A DNA stretch of 64,000 bases from SLRI01 sp964393275 (lineage in GTDB: Bacteria; Pseudomonadota; Alphaproteobacteria; Geminicoccales; Geminicoccaceae). The position numbers and the translations under genes were made by a program. The notes below the pieces were generated by a model that had not been told where the DNA came from, searched no databases, and saw nothing but the letters and a program-made list of their open reading frames with translations. Of the stretch, positions 1 to 8,182 are shown one piece after another (the first letter of the stretch is position 1; each line of letters begins with the position of its first letter). The stretch is from NCBI GenBank assembly GCA_964393275.1, contig CAYMTA010000012.1, positions 1 through 64,000 on the forward strand, in the 5' to 3' direction.

Positions 1-432
1 TTCGCCGAGCTCGCCGGCCACAAGATCGGCGTGCGCGGCGGCACGACCACCGAGGCGACGCTCAAGCGCGAGCTCGACAAGGAGAAGCTGAACGTCGAGA
101 TCGTGCCGATCGAGGACCACGAGGCGGCCCTGGGCCAGCTCGCTGAAGGCGCCATCGACGCCTACTTCGCCGACCGCGCCATCCTGATCTATCTGCTGCA
201 GGCGAGCGACCAGAAGGACGAGCTCACGGTCGGCCAGCGGCTCTACTCGATCGAGACCTACGCCCTGGCCCTGCCGCTCGACGATCGCGCCTTCAGGATC
301 GCCGTGGATCGGGCGCTGAGCCGGATCTACCGCTCGGACACGATCGACCAGATCTACAAGGCCAGCTTCGGCGACGTGGCGCCCGGCGACATCCTGCGCG
401 CGGTCTACGTGCTCGGCGCCCTGCCGGATTAA
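1..432 (+). CDS. Amino-acid-type ABC transporter substrate-binding protein, C-terminal part
   Basis: The reading frame is open from base 1, so the N-terminus lies outside the window and 143 residues remain. The segment GHKIGVRGGTT and the later part with FADRAILIYLL resemble lobe 2 of family 3 solute-binding proteins (SBP_bac_3), where a Gly-rich turn after the first strand and a late Asp line the amino acid pocket. The end, with IYKASFGD, is the usual last helix of the family. It would bind an amino acid or related solute in the periplasm for an ABC importer. The ligand cannot be read from this fragment. The stop overlaps the convergent carboxypeptidase gene by four bases. Confidence 0.8.
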   Translation, partial: FAELAGHKIGVRGGTTTEATLKRELDKEKLNVEIVPIEDHEAALGQLAEGAIDAYFADRAILIYLLQASDQKDELTVGQRLYSIETYALALPLDDRAFRIAVDRALSRIYRSDTIDQIYKASFGDVAPGDILRAVYVLGALPD

Positions 433-1754
433 TCGGCCGGCAACTCCAATGCCCAGGCCGCCAGCGCGTCGCGCAGGTCGCGGGCGCGAAGCGTGAAGTC
501 GTCGATCGCCCGCCGCATGGCCGGTGGCGGCACCTCGACCGCGTCGCGCGCCCGGCGGCCCGCCTCGTCCTCGATCAGGACGGCGATCCGCCGGGGCCGG
601 CCGGATGGCGGCAGGACATAGCCGACCAGTGCCGTGGCGAAATCGAGCGAGCCGGTCTTGGCCCAGACCCGAAGCGCCGTCTGGCCCGTGTCCAGCCGGC
701 GCTCCAGGCTGCCGGACCAGCCGGCGGCTGGCAGCAGCGAGATGATCCGGTGCCGCGTCTCGGCGAGGCCGAGGATCGCCAGGAGCTGGTTCGGCGTCGC
801 CCGGGCCGCCGGATCGAGCCCGGAGTGGTTGGTCAGGACGAAGCCCCGCCAGTCGGTCGCCGGCAGCGCGCCCTGGACATGCGCCAGGAGCAGCCCCGCC
901 GATTGCCGCAGCGTGCCCGCCCCGGTGGCGGCGAGGCCGATGATCTCCGCGATCTGGTTGTTGCTGTAGAGCAGCATCGCCTGAACGATCTCGCGCAGGG
1001 TGCGGCTCTCGAGCTCGGCCACGACCGCGGCTCCGGCCGGAACGGCGGCTCTCGCCGGCTCCGGCAGCCGGACCCCGAGCGAGGCCGCGAGATCGCGGAA
1101 GACGAGGGCGGCATGCAGGCCCGCGTCCTGCACCGGCACGCTCGCCGGCTGGGCGAACGGCAGCCGCCCCCAGGCCGGCCCGCGCTCGCGCAGGGCGGGC
1201 ACCGTCCAGCTCGCGCCGGCCGGCCGCCTGACCCGGTTGAAGGCGAGCGACAAAGCACCGATCCCCGCATTGTAGCCGGCCTCGACGGGCTGCGAGGGGT
1301 TGATGACCGCAAGGCGCGGCAGGCTCGCGTCGGCCAAGAGGAAGCGCCCCTGGACGGCGACGATCTTGGCCTGCCGGAGCGCCCAGGCGAGGTCCATGAG
1401 GCCGTCGATGTCGAGGAGCGGATCGCCGCCGCCCTCCAGCACGATGTCGCCCTCGAGCCGGCCGGCCGCATCGACCGCACCGATGGAAAGCAGGCGCGTG
1501 GTGAAGCGATGCCCGGGACCCAGCGCATCGAGCGCCCCGATCGCCGTCACCAGCTTCAGCGTCGAGGCCGCCGGGGCCGGCTGGTCGGCCCGGTGCTCGA
1601 CCAGCCGCCGCCCCGTGTCCAGCTCCTCGACGACGATCCCCACCTGATCCGGCTCGAACCCATGGGCATGGACCAGCTCGCCCAGAGTGACCGCCCCGGC
1701 CGAGCCCGCCAGCAGCAGCCAGGCGACGCCGAGGATCAGCGCGGCGCCGCGCAT
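429..1754 (-). CDS. dacB: D-alanyl-D-alanine carboxypeptidase/endopeptidase (PBP4 type, peptidase S13)
   Basis: A 441-residue periplasmic penicillin-binding protein that would trim or cleave peptidoglycan cross-links. The chosen ATG gives a clean signal peptide (MRGAALILGVAWLLLAGSAGA); an extra 20 residues upstream in frame look non-coding and run into the preceding gene. The S13 active-site motifs are visible: PAASTLKLVTA (SxxK, about residue 65), SNNQIAE (SxN, about residue 265) and KTGSL (KTG, about residue 365). Length is typical of DacB. The start codon lies one base after the stop of the GNAT gene, so the two are probably co-transcribed and translationally coupled. Confidence 0.9.
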   Translation of the reverse strand: MRGAALILGVAWLLLAGSAGAVTLGELVHAHGFEPDQVGIVVEELDTGRRLVEHRADQPAPAASTLKLVTAIGALDALGPGHRFTTRLLSIGAVDAAGRLEGDIVLEGGGDPLLDIDGLMDLAWALRQAKIVAVQGRFLLADASLPRLAVINPSQPVEAGYNAGIGALSLAFNRVRRPAGASWTVPALRERGPAWGRLPFAQPASVPVQDAGLHAALVFRDLAASLGVRLPEPARAAVPAGAAVVAELESRTLREIVQAMLLYSNNQIAEIIGLAATGAGTLRQSAGLLLAHVQGALPATDWRGFVLTNHSGLDPAARATPNQLLAILGLAETRHRIISLLPAAGWSGSLERRLDTGQTALRVWAKTGSLDFATALVGYVLPPSGRPRRIAVLIEDEAGRRARDAVEVPPPAMRRAIDDFTLRARDLRDALAAWALELPAD

Positions 1755-1755
1755 G

Positions 1756-2355
1756 TCAGAGCTCGCGCAGCCAGAACTGCATCGGCTTCGCGCTCGGCAC
1801 ATCCTCGCCCACATCCTTCCACGGGAAGGTGGTGGTCAGCCCCGGCACCGGCGCATAGCCACGGCCGCGCCAGAAGGCATCGAGCGGCCGATAGCCCGCC
1901 GGCCGGAGCGGATGGTCCTCCGGCCGCACCACCGCGCAGAAGGCCGCCAGCCTGAAGCCCTGCCGACGCGCGGCCGCCTCCCGCTCGTCGAAGAAGGCAT
2001 GGCCGATGCCGCGTCCCCGGAACTCCCCGAGCAGCACCGACTCGGCGAGATAGAAGACGTCCCCGGGCGCCAGGCCCTGCCGGGCGAAGGGCGCCTTGAA
2101 ATCCTCGTGCTCGCCCGCGAGCGGTGCCGCCGTCGCGGCGCCGACCAGCGTGTCGCCGGCCAGAGCCGCGACGACCAGCGCCCCCGGGGCCCGGGCGAAG
2201 CGCTCCAGATACCAGCGCTCATAGGCGAGGTCGCCGTCGTAGAGATAGGGAAAGGCGCGAAAGACGCTGATGCGAAGCTCGGCCAGGGCCGGCAGGATGG
2301 GATCGATGGCCGGCCCGGACACCGGCACGACGCGAACCGCACGAGGCTCAGCCAC
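1756..2355 (-). CDS. GNAT family N-acetyltransferase
   Basis: 199 residues with a GNAT fold signature: the acetyl-CoA pyrophosphate-binding loop appears as RGRGIGHAFF at about residue 115, after the beta-4 strand VFYLAESVLL. The C-terminal half carries FWRGRGY, the usual beta-5/alpha-4 area. The acceptor substrate is not predictable. The start overlaps the end of the upstream SnoaL-like gene by eight bases and the stop is one base from the dacB start, giving a tight three-gene unit on the minus strand. Confidence 0.85.
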   Translation of the reverse strand: MAEPRAVRVVPVSGPAIDPILPALAELRISVFRAFPYLYDGDLAYERWYLERFARAPGALVVAALAGDTLVGAATAAPLAGEHEDFKAPFARQGLAPGDVFYLAESVLLGEFRGRGIGHAFFDEREAAARRQGFRLAAFCAVVRPEDHPLRPAGYRPLDAFWRGRGYAPVPGLTTTFPWKDVGEDVPSAKPMQFWLREL

Positions 2356-2758
2356 CGCCCCGCACCTGGGCGATCCAGTCCCGGAGATTGTAGCAGGTCG
2401 TGACGCGGCCGATCAGCCCGTCCCGGATGGCGAGGAAGGTGCCGGCCCGCAGCTCGTAGGTCTGCCCCCGCGCCTCGGGCAGCCCCTCGTCGGTGGCGAT
2501 GTAGCGGCCCTTGACCATGAATTCCGCCGCCGCCCGCTCGCCCGATGCGGCCGTCATCACCACGAGGTCGAGCACCTCTTCCTCGTAGCAGCGGGCCATG
2601 TGGCGCAGGAACGCGCGGAACGCCTCGATGCCGTGGCGCGTGCCACCCTGGTTCACCTCGTGCACCACATCGGCGGCGAGGCAGGCGAGCATCGCCTCGA
2701 TGTCGCCGCTATTGAAGGCGGCGTAGTAGCGCCGGACCAGGGCCTCGCTCATCGTCAC
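2348..2758 (-). CDS. SnoaL-like / NTF2-fold small protein
   Basis: A 136-residue single-domain protein. The N-terminal helix RRYYAAFNSGDIEAMLACLA followed by a strand with DVVHEVNQGGTRHG is the classic start of SnoaL-like polyketide cyclase / ketosteroid-isomerase-like proteins (NTF2 superfamily). Function within this superfamily ranges from isomerases to binding proteins, so no reaction is assigned. The GTG start at 2758 sits seven bases after a GGAGGG ribosome binding site; an ATG at 2752 is the alternative. It is the first gene of the minus-strand unit and is divergent from the LysR gene, whose dyad lies between them. Confidence 0.8.
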   Translation of the reverse strand: MTMSEALVRRYYAAFNSGDIEAMLACLAADVVHEVNQGGTRHGIEAFRAFLRHMARCYEEEVLDLVVMTAASGERAAAEFMVKGRYIATDEGLPEARGQTYELRAGTFLAIRDGLIGRVTTCYNLRDWIAQVRGGG

Positions 2759-2884
2759 TCGTCATCCCTCCGGCAAGCCGTCCGACGCTAGCTAACCGAC
2801 GCACCCACCCACCGCAAGAAGCCGTTCGGCCTTGACAGCTCCGGGCCGATTTCAGCATAAGCATTTCTGTTGGTGAAGAACTAC

Positions 2885-2905
2885 ACGATAACAGTCCTTT
2901 ATCGT
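2885..2905. promoter_or_regulatory. LysR-type binding dyad (T-N11-A box)
   Basis: ACGATAA and TTATCGT form seven-base perfect arms separated by seven bases. The inner ATA-N9-TAT part fits the T-N11-A box recognised by LysR-type regulators. It lies 21 bases before the lysR start and about 127 bases before the divergent SnoaL-like gene. Autoregulation and control of the divergent unit are inferred from position. Confidence 0.7.
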
Positions 2906-2925
2906 CAGATCACGCCGGAGGAAGC

Positions 2926-3795
2926 ATGCGGCGCAATCTCGACACCGGCCTCCTGCGCGCCTTCGTCGCCGTCGCCGAGACCGGCGGCATGACCGCCGCG
3001 GCCCGCCAGCTGCACCTGACGCAGGCGGCGATCAGCCAGCAGATCCGCCGGCTCGAGGACCTGCTCGGGCAGCCCCTCTTCGAGCGCAATCGGCGCGGCC
3101 TGACGCTGACCACGCCGGGCGGCATGCTGCTCGCCCGGGCGGAGCGGATGCTGGCGCTGAACGACGAGATCGTGGCGACCATGACCGCCCCCGCCTTCGA
3201 GGGCGAGGTGCGCATCGGCGTGCCGCACGACATCGTCTCGCCTCACCTGGTCCCGGTCCTCAAGAGCTTCGACAAGGCCTGGCCCAAGGTCCGGGTCTTC
3301 ATCGTCGCCGGCCTGACCCTGAAGCTGCTCGAGCTCCTGCGGCAGGGCGAGATCGACCTCTGCCTGACGACGGAAACGGCGCCGCAGAAGGGCGGCGAGA
3401 CGCTGCTCCGTGACCCGCTCGTCTGGATCGGCGCCCCGGGCGGCACCGCGCATCGGCGCGAGCCGCTGCCGGTGGCGGTCGGCGACCCGGGCTGCATCTT
3501 CCGCCACGCCGTGGTCGCTGCCCTGGCCCGGACCGGCCGCGACTGGCGATCGGTCTGCGAGACCAGCAGCATGCCGCCGCTCTGCGCCAGCGTCGAGGCC
3601 GATCTCGGGGTCACCGCCCTGCTCGCCTCCGCCGTGCCGCACAACCTCGTGGCCATAGGCGACGCGGCCGGCCTGCCCGCCCTGCCGGACTTCCACATCT
3701 GCCTCTATCTGCCCCAGGCCGGGGCCAGCGACATCGCCGAGGAGCTGGCCCGCCACATCCGCCAGTCCCTGGCACCCATGCGCCAGGCCGCCTGA
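2926..3795 (+). CDS. LysR family transcriptional regulator
   Basis: 289 residues, the normal LTTR length. The N-terminal winged helix-turn-helix is clear (LLRAFVAVAETGGMTAAARQ, then LTQAAISQQIRRLE at about residues 28-41), followed by a LysR substrate-binding domain starting near residue 90 (VRIGVPHDI). The ATG has a good GGAGGA ribosome binding site. It is transcribed divergently from the SnoaL-like/GNAT/dacB unit, with a T-N11-A dyad in between, so control of that unit is the simplest reading. The effector is unknown. Confidence 0.93.
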   Translation: MRRNLDTGLLRAFVAVAETGGMTAAARQLHLTQAAISQQIRRLEDLLGQPLFERNRRGLTLTTPGGMLLARAERMLALNDEIVATMTAPAFEGEVRIGVPHDIVSPHLVPVLKSFDKAWPKVRVFIVAGLTLKLLELLRQGEIDLCLTTETAPQKGGETLLRDPLVWIGAPGGTAHRREPLPVAVGDPGCIFRHAVVAALARTGRDWRSVCETSSMPPLCASVEADLGVTALLASAVPHNLVAIGDAAGLPALPDFHICLYLPQAGASDIAEELARHIRQSLAPMRQAA

Positions 3796-3812
3796 GAGCC
3801 GATCGAAAGCCT

Positions 3813-4184
3813 TCAGCAAGGCTGCGAGGGAATCCCGAGCCGCTCGGCCATCCGGTCCAGCAACCGCGCCGCGACGCCGGCCTCAAGCGTGTCGACCGGG
3901 CGCAGATGCGCCAGGGGGTCGCCCAGGAGCTCCGTCGAGGTCTCCGTGCAGAGGCCCATCCAAAGGCGGAGCCGATCCGTCGTCGACGGCGCCAGGTTGA
4001 GAAAATGCGCGGTCAGGGAGAGGTCGGCGCCGTCCTGGTCGGCGCTTCTCTCGGCGCACGACCGGCCGAGCGATTGCCGCAGGCGAAGAATGGCGCCCTC
4101 GAGCTCGGCCAGCTCGATGTCGCTCAGGCCCGGCCGGAACGTCGCGATCGAAGCCGCCGGTGCCGCCGCTCCCCTGAGCCTCAC
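3813..4184 (-). CDS. Hypothetical protein, paralogue of the adjacent upstream gene
   Basis: A 123-residue protein of unknown function, read from a GTG that overlaps the upstream stop (GTGA). It is mainly predicted helix: SDIELAELEGAILRLRQSL and RLRLWMGLCTETSTELLGDP. The block WMGLCTETSTELLGDP matches WMAVAHEAAAEILGDP in the neighbouring gene, with the same position relative to the C-terminus, so the two are tandem paralogues. I do not recognise a family. The pair resembles small two-gene cassettes in layout, but no toxin or antitoxin motif is evident. Confidence 0.6.
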   Translation of the reverse strand: MRLRGAAAPAASIATFRPGLSDIELAELEGAILRLRQSLGRSCAERSADQDGADLSLTAHFLNLAPSTTDRLRLWMGLCTETSTELLGDPLAHLRPVDTLEAGVAARLLDRMAERLGIPSQPC

Positions 4185-4657
4185 TGGCCCGGCCCCGCCG
4201 GCGTTGGCCCGCTCACGTCCTCGGGCGACGTCGTGCGGGCATCGATCTCGTCGAGCAGTGCCATGAGCTCCTCGAGCCGGATCTCGTCCGCGTCGTTGTA
4301 CGCGAAGACATCGGTGCACGGATCACCCAGGATCTCCGCCGCGGCCTCGTGGGCGACGGCCATCCACGCCCGGAACAGCCGGGGCGACGGCCGCGCGGCG
4401 GCGAGGAAGGCGCCGACGAGGCTGAAGCTTCGGGCACGATGATCGGCCGGATCGACCGGCCGGCCGGTTGCATCGCGCGCCTCCGCGCCGCGCGCATGGG
4501 CGGCCTGCCGGGCGAGCAGGCCGCGCACCCGCCGGTTGGCCCGCCGAATTTCGAGAATCTCGGCCCCGACGAAGCCCCTGCCGCTTGCGCACCGGCTCCA
4601 GAGCTCGGGGACGACGAACGGACCTGGCGTGCCGGTGGGTCCAGCCTGACGTGTCAT
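4181..4657 (-). CDS. Hypothetical protein, first gene of a paralogous pair
   Basis: 158 residues, unknown function. It has an Arg/Ala-rich helical N-terminal half (IRRANRRVRGLLARQ) and a C-terminal half with FRAWMAVAHEAAAEILGDP followed by an acidic helix (DEIRLEELMALLDEID). The W-x6-E-x3-E-(I/L)-LGDP signature is shared with the downstream gene. It overlaps that gene by four bases (translational coupling) and is divergent from the TPR regulator across the collapsed assembly gap; after removing the duplicated flank the two starts would be only about 66 bases apart. Confidence 0.6.
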   Translation of the reverse strand: MTRQAGPTGTPGPFVVPELWSRCASGRGFVGAEILEIRRANRRVRGLLARQAAHARGAEARDATGRPVDPADHRARSFSLVGAFLAAARPSPRLFRAWMAVAHEAAAEILGDPCTDVFAYNDADEIRLEELMALLDEIDARTTSPEDVSGPTPAGPGQ

Positions 4658-4683
4658 CGCTGCCTCTTCGATCGCGCTTTTCG

Positions 4684-4738
4684 AGCGGGCCCGGTCGGCG
4701 CATACTTTTCAACCGCGCGGCACGTGAGTAACGGCGAC
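4684..4738. repeat. 55-bp direct repeat flanking the N gap, copy 1
   Basis: The 55 bases immediately before the N run are identical to the 55 bases immediately after it (4839-4893). Both begin AGCGGGCCCGG and end AACGGCGAC. Each contains the GTG start of the following TPR gene. This is best read as one genomic sequence represented twice by the assembly. Confidence 0.95.
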
Positions 4739-4838
4739 NNNNNNNNNNNNNNNNNNNNNNNNNNNNNNNNNNNNNNNNNNNNNNNNNNNNNNNNNNNNNN
4801 NNNNNNNNNNNNNNNNNNNNNNNNNNNNNNNNNNNNNN
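4739..4838. other. Assembly gap of exactly 100 N, probably spurious
   Basis: A run of exactly 100 unknown bases, the conventional filler for a gap of unknown size. Because it is bounded by the same 55-bp sequence on both sides, the two contigs most likely overlap by 55 bases (a typical k-mer length) and no real sequence is missing. Confidence 0.95.
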
Positions 4839-4893
4839 AGCGGGCCCGGTCGGCGCATACTTTTCAACCGCGCGGCACGTGAGTAACGGCGAC
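4839..4893. repeat. 55-bp direct repeat flanking the N gap, copy 2
   Basis: An exact second copy of 4684-4738, directly after the N run. It carries the GTG start codon (4879) used for the TPR protein. Confidence 0.95.
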
Positions 4894-6612
4894 AGGGAAG
4901 CCGTCCTCGCCGCCCTCGAGCGGCTGCTCGAAAGCGGCGAGTTCGAGGGCTCGACGCGCCTGCAGGAGTTCCTCCGCCACGTCGTCCAAGGCAAGCTCGC
5001 CGGCCGCGAGCGCGACCTGCGCGCCTATGCCATCGGTGTCGACGTGTTCGGGCGACCCGCCGATTTCGACCCGCAGGCCGAATCGCTGGTCCGCGTCGAG
5101 GCCGGGCGCCTCAGGCAGAAGCTCGCCGCCTACTACGCCGGCCCTGGCCGGAACGATCCCGTCCGCATCAGCCTGCCGAAGGGCGGCTACGTGCCCCGCT
5201 TCGAGGCGCAGCCGTCCGCCGCCCTGGTCCAGGCGGCGTCCCCGCCGAGCCGGACGGCCATGGGCAGGTGGCGGCGACCCGGCGGCACCGGCCTCCTCGT
5301 CCTCGCCGTCCTGGCGATCCTGCTCGGCGTCGCCGCCTATCTCACCCTTGGGCGCGCGCCGACGACGGCGCCGATCGAGGCCGAACGCGCGGCCGAGCCG
5401 TCGCACCAGATGCCCGCCCTCGGCGTGCTGCCGTTCGAGCCGCTCGACGACGACCCCGGCACCGTCACGGTGGCGGGCGGCCTGACGGCCCTCGTCACCG
5501 CCGACCTGACCCACTTTCGGCAGTTCTTCGTCCTCGCCCGCCGCAGCGCCGCGGCCCTGGCGGAGGACGGCGGCGATCCGATCCGCAGGGCGGCCGCCGC
5601 CGGCCTCGACTACATCGTGGACGGCACCGTCCGGCGCAGCGGCGATGCCTACGTGGTCACCGCCAGCCTGATCTCGACCCGCGACGCCGGGGTCCTCTGG
5701 ACCGAGACCTTCTCCGGCTCGCAGGCCGGCAACAATGCCCTGGCCCTGGAGCACGAGATCGCCGCCGCCATCGTCACCGCCGTGGCCCAGCCCTATGGCC
5801 TCGTGAACCGGCAGCTCGGCCGTGCCGCCGACGCGGCGAACCTGCCAGCGAGCCTCGCGAGCTACGCCTGCATCCTCGAGGCCGACCACTACTATGAGAC
5901 CTATGATCGGGCGGACTACAGGGTGGCCAAGGACTGTCTCGAGCGCGCGGTCGAGGCGGAGCCGGGCTATGCCCATGGCTGGGCCTACCTCGCCTATCTT
6001 CGCCTCGAGGCGCTGCGCTACGGCTATGCCCGCGATCCGGCCGGGCAGGAGCTGGCGGCGGCCCTGGCGGCGGCGCGGCAGGCGGTCCATCTCGAGCCCC
6101 TGAACGCGGTCGCCCAGCGGGCGCTGGCGGCCGTGCTCTTCACCATGGGCGACATGGACGGCTTCCGCGAGCACGCCAGACGTGCGCTCGAGCTCAATCC
6201 GAACGACAGCGACGCGCTCGCCGACCTCGGCGGCAAGATCGCCTTCTCGGGCGACTGGGAGCGCGGCCTCGCCATGCGCGCTCGGGCGATCGAGCTGAAC
6301 CCGGCCGCACCGGCCTCCTACCGCATCCCGTTCGTGGTCGACGCCTATCGCCGGGGCGACTACGCCGCGGCGAAGGCCGAGCTCGACCGCATCGATCTGC
6401 CGGACCTCCTCATGGCGCGCCTCCTGCGCGCGGCCGTCTACGGCCAGCTCGGCCCACCCGAGAAGGCGGCCGAAGCCGTGGCCGACCTGCTCGAGCTGGC
6501 ACCGGACGCGGCCAGCCGGGCGGGCGAGTACCTGGGCTACTGGCAGCTCCCCCCGGCGCTCATCCAGGAGCTACTCGGCGGCCTGCATCGCGCCGGGCTG
6601 AAGACCACCTGA
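4879..6612 (+). CDS. TPR-containing regulator with FlgO/TolB-like middle domain
   Basis: 577 residues from a GTG start. The N-terminal 110 residues (RLQEFLRHVVQGKL, FDPQAESLVRVEAGRLRQKL, ISLPKGGYVPRF) match the DNA-binding-like module common at the front of alphaproteobacterial TPR regulators. A single membrane segment follows at about residues 137-157 (LLVLAVLAILLGVAAYLTLG). Next is an FlgO/TolB-like domain (LGVLPFEPL, YIVDGTVRRSGDAY, LWTETFSG) and then several TPR-type helical repeats to the C-terminus. The arrangement suggests a membrane-anchored transcriptional regulator sensing through its TPR part; target and ligand are unknown. It is related to the C-terminal part of the cyclase at 52384. 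Confidence 0.75.
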   Translation: MSNGDREAVLAALERLLESGEFEGSTRLQEFLRHVVQGKLAGRERDLRAYAIGVDVFGRPADFDPQAESLVRVEAGRLRQKLAAYYAGPGRNDPVRISLPKGGYVPRFEAQPSAALVQAASPPSRTAMGRWRRPGGTGLLVLAVLAILLGVAAYLTLGRAPTTAPIEAERAAEPSHQMPALGVLPFEPLDDDPGTVTVAGGLTALVTADLTHFRQFFVLARRSAAALAEDGGDPIRRAAAAGLDYIVDGTVRRSGDAYVVTASLISTRDAGVLWTETFSGSQAGNNALALEHEIAAAIVTAVAQPYGLVNRQLGRAADAANLPASLASYACILEADHYYETYDRADYRVAKDCLERAVEAEPGYAHGWAYLAYLRLEALRYGYARDPAGQELAAALAAARQAVHLEPLNAVAQRALAAVLFTMGDMDGFREHARRALELNPNDSDALADLGGKIAFSGDWERGLAMRARAIELNPAAPASYRIPFVVDAYRRGDYAAAKAELDRIDLPDLLMARLLRAAVYGQLGPPEKAAEAVADLLELAPDAASRAGEYLGYWQLPPALIQELLGGLHRAGLKTT

Positions 6613-6641
6613 ACGGCGCCGTGCTGCACCCGAACCCGGAC

Positions 6642-8090
6642 CTATCTTGCCCCATCCTCTCGAATGACCGTCTGGGCCAGCTCCCGCACGACCGCCCATG
6701 CCTCCTCGACATGCCGCCGCTCGGTCGTGGTCTGGCCGATCGAGAAGCGGATGGCGAAGCGGCCGCGCACGGTGTTCTGGGTGAGGTAGATCCGTCCGTC
6801 GTCGTTGAGCCGCTCGATCAGCCGCCGGTTCAGCGCGTCGAGACCCGCCTCGTCGGGCCCCCCCTCCTCGAGCCGGGGCGGCCGGCAGCGGAACGAGAGC
6901 AGGCCGAGCACCGGCGGCGAGACCAGCTCGAAATCCGGCGCCGCCTCGATCCAGGAGGCGAGCTCGGCGGTCCAGGCGATGTGGTTGCGCAGCATCGCCT
7001 GCAGGCCCGAGACGCCGTAGCTGCGGATCACGAACCAGAGCTTGAGCGCACGAAACCGCCGGCCGAGCGGAATGCCCCAGTCACGGTAGTCGGTGACCTT
7101 TCCGGTCTCCCGGCCGGTCAGATAGGCCGGCATGACCGAGAGGGTGCGCACCAGCACGTCCGGCCGGCGCACGTAGTGCGCCGAGCAGTCGAAATTGGTG
7201 CAGAGCCACTTGTGCGGGTTGGTGACGAAGCTGTCGACCGCCTCGATGCCGTCGATCATCCACCGCGTCTCGGGCAGGAGCAGGGCGCTGCCCGCCCAGG
7301 CCGCGTCGACATGCAGGAAGATGTCGTGCGCCCGGCAAATTCGCCCGATGGCGGCGAGCGGATCGATGCCGCCGACCCCCGTCGTGCCGAGCGTCGCGAC
7401 CACGCAGGCGGGCTTCACCCCGGCGGCCAGATCGGCCTCGACCATCCGCGCGAGGGCGTCGGCGCGCATGGCGAAGCGCTCGTCGGACGGCACCAGCCGC
7501 AAGGCCTTGCGGCCGAGCCCCGCGATCCGCACCGCCTTCTCGATCGAGGAGTGCACCTGATCGGAAGCGTAGACCGCGAGCTTCGGGCCATCGCCGAGCC
7601 CGGCCTCGCTCGCCTGCCAGCCGGTCGCCCGCTCGCGCGCGGTGAGGATGGCGCAAAGCGTCGCCGACGACGCCGAATCCTGGATCACCCCGCGCAGGCC
7701 CTCGTCCAGCCCCAGCATCCGCCGGAGCCAGTCGAGCACCCGGCCCTCCATCTCCGAGGCCGCGGGCGAGGTCTGCCAGAGCATGCACTGGGCGGCGAGC
7801 GTCGCCGTCAGCATCTCGGCCAGGATCGAGGGCGGGCTGGAATTGGCCGGGAAGTAGGCGAAGAAGCGGGGATGCTGCCAATGCGTCATGCCCGGCATGA
7901 CGATCCGCTCGAAGTCCTCGAGGATCGACGCGAAAACCTCGGGCTCGCCCGGCGCCTCTGCCGGCAGGCGGGAGGCGACGCCGCCCGGCTCGAGCTGGCT
8001 GCGCACCGGCCGATCCTCGATGGTCCGCAGGTATTCGGCCATCCAGTCGACGAGCCCGTGCGCCTCCCGGCGAAACGCGTCCAGATCCAT
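6642..8090 (-). CDS. Pyridoxal-phosphate-dependent amino acid decarboxylase (group II, aromatic type)
   Basis: 482 residues, the length of bacterial aromatic-L-amino-acid decarboxylases. Family landmarks are in place: MTHWQHPRFFAYFP near residue 70, His180 (SDQVHSSIEKA) that stacks on PLP, Asp262 (HVDAAW) that pairs with the pyridine nitrogen, and Lys294 (NPHKWL) for the Schiff base. It should decarboxylate an aromatic amino acid such as tryptophan, phenylalanine or DOPA in the cytoplasm to the amine. The exact substrate cannot be read from sequence. It stands alone, convergent with the TPR gene. Confidence 0.92.
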   Translation of the reverse strand: MDLDAFRREAHGLVDWMAEYLRTIEDRPVRSQLEPGGVASRLPAEAPGEPEVFASILEDFERIVMPGMTHWQHPRFFAYFPANSSPPSILAEMLTATLAAQCMLWQTSPAASEMEGRVLDWLRRMLGLDEGLRGVIQDSASSATLCAILTARERATGWQASEAGLGDGPKLAVYASDQVHSSIEKAVRIAGLGRKALRLVPSDERFAMRADALARMVEADLAAGVKPACVVATLGTTGVGGIDPLAAIGRICRAHDIFLHVDAAWAGSALLLPETRWMIDGIEAVDSFVTNPHKWLCTNFDCSAHYVRRPDVLVRTLSVMPAYLTGRETGKVTDYRDWGIPLGRRFRALKLWFVIRSYGVSGLQAMLRNHIAWTAELASWIEAAPDFELVSPPVLGLLSFRCRPPRLEEGGPDEAGLDALNRRLIERLNDDGRIYLTQNTVRGRFAIRFSIGQTTTERRHVEEAWAVVRELAQTVIREDGAR

Positions 8091-8129
8091 CCGACCACCT
8101 CCCCCACCCTGGAGGAGGTGTCAGTATCA

Positions 8130-8170
8130 AAAGAAAGGCGCCGGCGACACCCTTGGGCATCGCCGGCGCC
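8130..8170 (-). terminator. Rho-independent terminator of the DUF1127 gene
   Basis: An 11-bp perfect inverted repeat (GGCGCCGGCGA / TCGCCGGCGCC) with a 12-base loop lies 12 bases after the DUF1127 stop. Read on the minus strand it is followed by TTTCTTTT. This is a textbook intrinsic terminator. Confidence 0.85.
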
Positions 8171-8182
8171 AATCCTCGGAGA

